The position numbers were made by a program, and so were the translations under genes. Positions 7,568 to 10,284 of a stretch of DNA of 10,284 bases are shown here, in pieces. The stretch lies in the NCBI GenBank assembly GCA_937880585.1, contig CALFMR010000434.1, positions 1-10,284 of the forward strand, read 5' to 3'. The notes under the pieces are model-generated. The model did not search any database. It was not told the origin of the DNA and saw nothing but the letters and a program-made list of their open reading frames with translations. Within the stretch, counting starts at the first letter, position 1. Every line of letters begins with the position of its first letter. The DNA comes from an uncultured Acidobacteriota bacterium (GTDB lineage Bacteria; Acidobacteriota; Vicinamibacteria; Vicinamibacterales; SCN-69-37).

Positions 7568-8685
7568 CGTGGCGACCGCTCTCGCCGGTGCGCGACGGCC
7601 ATCGTCCAGGCGTCACGCAGCCGCATTGCTGTGGTTGCCCATGAAAACTGTCGTGCCTGGACGACCCCCGCATCACTGAGCTGTTGGCGCATGGCCGGGT
7701 TGTCGAGGAGCATCTCGATGGCATGCGCCATCGCGGTTGGATCGTCCGGATCGACGAGGCATCCGGCCTCGCCGACGACCTCCGGCAGCGCGCCGCGATT
7801 GGCCGCCACGACTGGCACGCCGCTGACCATCGCCTCGACCGCGGGCATGCCGAAGCCTTCCATATATGACGGCAGCACGAATACGAGCGCGCGCGCGAAG
7901 AGCGCCGTGCGCGCGGCCGGATCGACGTAGCCAGGGATTTCGACGTGCCCGGCGAGCGGCGCGCGGCGGGCACGTGCGATGAGGGGCGCCGCGTCGGCCG
8001 TGAGGCCCCCGGCCAGCACGAGCGGCGGAGCATCCGGTCGGCGCGTCAGGATCTGTTCGTAGGCATCGAGCAGCGTGCCGAGGTTCTTGCGCGCGTCGAG
8101 CGTGCCGAGAAACAGCAGGCACCGATCCGACGCGGGCTCCGAGTCGCGCCGCGGCCAGTCGGGCGCGCCCGGCGAGCAGATCGAGATCTTCGCGGACGAC
8201 ACCCCGAGCCGGCGTTCGACCTCACGCGCCGTGTGCCGTGAGACGACAATCACGCGGTCGGCGCGCTGGGCGTGCTCGGCGACGAGCGCCGGGTAGTCGC
8301 GCCGAATCTCGCGCGCGGTCCGCTCCGGGTGATCGAGAAAGTCCAGGTCGTGGATCGTGACGACGCGCGCGGCGTCGCGAGCGGGCAGGATGAGCGGGTG
8401 CGCGGAGTGCGTCACGTCGAGCGGCGTGCGCGCAACGCGCTCGGCCGGCGGCCAGCCCGTCCGGTGCCAAAGCCAGTTGAGCGCACGAACGGGGACGCGG
8501 CGATCGACGGCCATCGCGCCCGGCACGACGTCCGGAGCGAGGCGATCCTTCCACGACGACGAGAAGAGGAGCAGGGACTCGTCGGCAGGTGCCGTGGCGA
8601 CCAACGCGCGGGCGACCTCGTGGACGTATTCGCCGACGCCGGTCCGCTGGCGAAGCGCGGGTCGGTAGTCGAGCAGGATCCGCAC
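7564..8685 (-). CDS. Glycosyltransferase A, GT4 family, first gene of the operon
   Basis: 373-residue GT-B fold retaining glycosyltransferase. N-terminal half: RILLDYRPALRQRTGVGEYV (2-21, glycine loop TGVGEY), THSAHPLILP (92-101), VVTIHDLDFLDHPER (108-122). C-terminal half: FLGTLDARKNLGTLLDAYE (192-210) and E-x7-E motif E276/E284 in YMEGFGMPAVEAMVSG, followed by LPEVVGEAGCLVDPDDP. It is most like glycosyltransferase C in this window, so the two may be old paralogues. The donor and acceptor are unknown. The start chosen is GTG 8685, which puts the Rossmann strand RILLDYR at the N-terminus as in its relatives, but no ribosome site precedes it. In-frame GTG at 8712 and 8730 are alternatives, and an AAGGAG at 8746-8751 lies 15 nt upstream of the 8730 start, so the N-terminus may be 9-15 residues longer. 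It overlaps the next gene by ATGA. Confidence 0.88.
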   Translation of the reverse strand: MRILLDYRPALRQRTGVGEYVHEVARALVATAPADESLLLFSSSWKDRLAPDVVPGAMAVDRRVPVRALNWLWHRTGWPPAERVARTPLDVTHSAHPLILPARDAARVVTIHDLDFLDHPERTAREIRRDYPALVAEHAQRADRVIVVSRHTAREVERRLGVSSAKISICSPGAPDWPRRDSEPASDRCLLFLGTLDARKNLGTLLDAYEQILTRRPDAPPLVLAGGLTADAAPLIARARRAPLAGHVEIPGYVDPAARTALFARALVFVLPSYMEGFGMPAVEAMVSGVPVVAANRGALPEVVGEAGCLVDPDDPTAMAHAIEMLLDNPAMRQQLSDAGVVQARQFSWATTAMRLRDAWTMAVAHRRERSPR

Positions 8686-8764
8686 GGCGGGAGACTCGGC
8701 GGATGCTATCACGCGTGCGCGTGGTTGCACGTCCTGTGGCCGCAACTCCTTATCTATCAAGTGA

Positions 8765-8794
8765 TTGACAGTAGTTTTTCGCGCGTGCTACGGT
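8765..8794 (+). promoter_or_regulatory. Probable sigma-70-type promoter for ugd
   Basis: A perfect TTGACA -35 box (8765-8770) is followed after 18 nt by TACGGT (8789-8794), which keeps the three most important -10 positions (T, A and final T). Transcription would start near 8800, leaving a leader of about 25 nt before ATG 8827, with the ribosome site in it. The -10 box is imperfect, as is common in GC-rich genomes. Confidence 0.45.
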
Positions 8795-8810
8795 GAGGAG
8801 TTTTCGCCGC

Positions 8811-8815
8811 GGAGG
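8811..8815 (+). promoter_or_regulatory. Ribosome binding site of ugd
   Basis: GGAGG ends 11 nt before ATG 8827. The spacing is slightly long but no other start codon lies between, and the protein begins at the Rossmann strand MRIGVIGTGYVG, so the start is secure. Confidence 0.6.
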
Positions 8816-8826
8816 CAGCGCCATTC

Positions 8827-10128
8827 ATGAGGATTGGGGTCATCGGCACGGGGTATGTGGGATTGGTCGTGGGCGCCTGCTTCGCGGCGACCGGCAACGA
8901 CGTCATCTGCGTGGACCGCGACGCGGCGAAGATCCGGATGCTCAAGCGCGGCCGGATTCCCATCTACGAGCCGGGGCTCGAAGAGCTCGTCCGCCGCAAT
9001 CGCGAGGAAGGCCGGCTGACGTTCACGACGAAGTTGCCGGAGGCCGTGCGCGGCGCGGCCGTCGTCTTCATCGCGGTCGGGACGCCCACGAGCGAGGACG
9101 GCTCGGCCGATCTGCAGCACGTGCTGGCCGCGGCGCGCGAGATTGGCCAGGCCCTCAGCGGCCCGACCGTCATCGTCGACAAGAGCACCGTGCCGGTCGG
9201 CACGTCGGCGCTCGTCCACGACACGATCGCGGCCGTGACGTCGCAGCCGTTCAGCATCGTGAGCAATCCGGAGTTCCTGAAGCAGGGCGCCGCGGTCGAC
9301 GACTTCCTCAAGCCGGATCGCGTCGTCATCGGCACGAACGACCCCGACGCGGCCGAGCTGATGCGCGAGCTCTATCGCCCGTTCACGCGGACCGGCGCGC
9401 CTATCATGGTGATGGATCCGGCGAGTGCCGAGCTCTGCAAGTACGCGGCGAACGCGATGCTGGCGACGCGCATCTCGTTCATGAACGAGGTTGCGAACGT
9501 CTGCGAACGCTTCGGCGCGGACGTCGACCAAGTGCGTCAGGCCGTCGCGGCCGACCGCCGCATCGGATCCGCGTTCCTCTTTCCGGGCGTCGGCTACGGC
9601 GGAAGCTGCTTTCCGAAGGACGTGAAGGCCATCGTCAAGTTCTCGTCCGAGAAGCGGTACCGCTTCCGGATCCTCGAGGCGGTCGAAACCGTCAACGAGC
9701 GCCAGAAGATTCGCCTGCTCGAGCGGCTGGACGAACACTTCGGCAAGCGGTTGAAGGGACGGACCGTGGCCGTGTGGGGACTCGCGTTCAAGCCGCGGAC
9801 CGACGACATGCGCGAGGCGCCGGCCGTGCCGATCGTCGAAGGCCTGCTTGCGCGCGGCGCGAAGGTGCGAGCCTACGATCCGGAGGCGCACGAGGTCGCC
9901 AAGCGCCTGTTCAAGTCGCGCATCACCTACGCGCGGCACGCCTACGACGCGCTCACGGGCGCCGACGCGCTCGTCATCGTGACGGAGTGGAACGACTTCC
10001 GCGAGCCGGACTTCGCGCGGATGAAGCGGCTGATGCGGCAGCCGGTCATCTTCGACGGACGCAATCTGTACGACCCGGCGCAGATCCGCGAGCGCGGCTT
10101 CGAGTACACCTCCATCGGCCGGCCGTGA
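8827..10128 (+). CDS. ugd: UDP-glucose 6-dehydrogenase
   Basis: 433-residue cytoplasmic enzyme that oxidises UDP-glucose twice with NAD to UDP-glucuronate. Three domains are visible. The N-terminal NAD-binding domain has GTGYVG at 7-12, D30 at the end of the second strand, VGTPTSEDGSADL (84-96) and DKSTVPVGT (118-126). The central helical domain has NPEFLKQGAAVDDFLKPDR (147-165) and CKYAANAMLATRISFMNE (204-221, with K205). The UDP-binding domain includes the catalytic-cysteine block FPGVGYGGSCFPKD (252-265, nucleophile C261), then GLAFKPRTDDMREAP. Length and all key residues match functional bacterial Ugd enzymes; family relatives UDP-ManNAc dehydrogenase and GDP-mannose dehydrogenase fit less well. 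It is transcribed divergently from the glycosyltransferase operon, whose last gene encodes the enzyme that uses UDP-glucuronate to make UDP-xylose, so the two units very likely serve one pathway. Confidence 0.95.
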   Translation: MRIGVIGTGYVGLVVGACFAATGNDVICVDRDAAKIRMLKRGRIPIYEPGLEELVRRNREEGRLTFTTKLPEAVRGAAVVFIAVGTPTSEDGSADLQHVLAAAREIGQALSGPTVIVDKSTVPVGTSALVHDTIAAVTSQPFSIVSNPEFLKQGAAVDDFLKPDRVVIGTNDPDAAELMRELYRPFTRTGAPIMVMDPASAELCKYAANAMLATRISFMNEVANVCERFGADVDQVRQAVAADRRIGSAFLFPGVGYGGSCFPKDVKAIVKFSSEKRYRFRILEAVETVNERQKIRLLERLDEHFGKRLKGRTVAVWGLAFKPRTDDMREAPAVPIVEGLLARGAKVRAYDPEAHEVAKRLFKSRITYARHAYDALTGADALVIVTEWNDFREPDFARMKRLMRQPVIFDGRNLYDPAQIRERGFEYTSIGRP

Positions 10129-10284
10129 GCGTCATTTTCGTCGCCGGCCGGGCCTACAATCTGTGGTGTGACGAGGGCATGTGGGTGCGCGAGGTAGTCG
10201 ACGCCTGGGCGGCGCCCGCGTTTCCCGCCGGGTGCATGACCGCGGCCTCGGGCGCGCGGTGACGGAACGGGAGTGAACGAGCTG
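10129..10284. other. Downstream intergenic stretch with a possible promoter and next gene start
   Basis: 156 bp after ugd with no recognisable gene. TACAAT (10155-10160) is a good -10-like hexamer, but nothing 16-18 nt upstream resembles TTGACA. GGGC-GGC-GCCC (10207-10217) followed by GCGTTT could be a weak ugd terminator hairpin. A short in-frame stretch from ATG 10179 to TGA 10262 encodes 27 residues that I do not recognise and would not call a gene. GTG 10273 (GTG AAC GAG CTG) with GGAACGGGA just upstream could be the start of the next gene, cut off by the window edge. I see no tRNA or known structured RNA here. Confidence 0.35.

Larger units (their letters stand above)
8686..8826. promoter_or_regulatory. 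Divergent intergenic region between the glycosyltransferase operon and ugd
   Basis: 141 bp without a gene, the only place where both transcription units could be started. It contains a locally AT-rich patch (about 8745-8780) in otherwise GC-rich DNA. This patch holds a small palindrome ATCA-AG-TGAT (8756-8765) touching the ugd -35 box. A promoter facing ugd is clear (see separate entry). Facing the operon I see only a weak TAGCAT (8703-8708, minus strand) with no good -35 box, too close to GTG 8685 to be convincing. The minus-strand AAGGAG at 8746-8751 may be a ribosome site for a longer form of glycosyltransferase A. Confidence 0.6.

Noticed and set aside
8788..9939. 383-codon open frame on the minus strand opposite ugd
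   Set aside because: R/D/H/A-rich translation without motifs, fully antisense to a complete Ugd with all catalytic residues.
10179..10262. 27-codon small protein after ugd
   Set aside because: No recognisable motif, no ribosome site at a good distance, and an unremarkable open stretch in GC-rich DNA.

Overview
The window is very GC-rich bacterial DNA with tightly packed genes, frequent GTG starts and short start/stop overlaps. Gene content points to a diderm or otherwise surface-polysaccharide-producing environmental bacterium. An Acidobacteriota (Vicinamibacteria-like) origin is my best guess, from codon style, an SLH-domain protein and a short GAAGTTC/GAAGCCA repeat. That is inference, since no marker gene is present.

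Left edge (1-970, plus strand): the 3' end of a gene for a protein ending in two S-layer-homology-like modules, followed 5 nt later by a complete CDP-alcohol phosphatidyltransferase gene (PgsA-type, phospholipid synthesis). The 3' end of the second gene runs into a 7-bp-period repeat. These genes converge on the next block with only 27 bp between stop codons.

Main block (8685 down to 998, minus strand): a seven-gene polysaccharide operon. In transcription order it encodes GT4 glycosyltransferase A, GT4 glycosyltransferase B, a GT2 glycosyltransferase, GT4 glycosyltransferase C, a WbaZ-like GT4 glycosyltransferase D, a WcaJ/CpsE-type polyprenyl-phosphate sugar-1-phosphate transferase, and a UDP-glucuronate decarboxylase (UDP-xylose synthase). 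Four junctions overlap by 4, 4, 8 and 7 nt; the other two are separated by 17 and 8 nt. This is strong evidence for one co-transcribed, translationally coupled unit.

Right block (8827-10128, plus strand): UDP-glucose 6-dehydrogenase (ugd), divergent from the operon across a 141-bp intergenic region. That region carries a good TTGACA-type promoter facing ugd. The last 156 bp have no convincing complete gene; a GTG at 10273 may open the next one.

How they fit: Ugd makes UDP-GlcA and the decarboxylase turns it into UDP-xylose, so the window supplies both sugars. The phosphotransferase would load the first sugar phosphate on undecaprenyl phosphate, and the five glycosyltransferases would extend the repeat unit. 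Flippase, polymerase and export genes (Wzx/Wzy/Wza/Wzc or an ABC exporter) are not in the window. I see no defence system, CRISPR array, insertion sequence, tRNA or rRNA. The region looks like a coherent but otherwise ordinary exopolysaccharide/O-antigen-type locus; the product structure is the main unknown.
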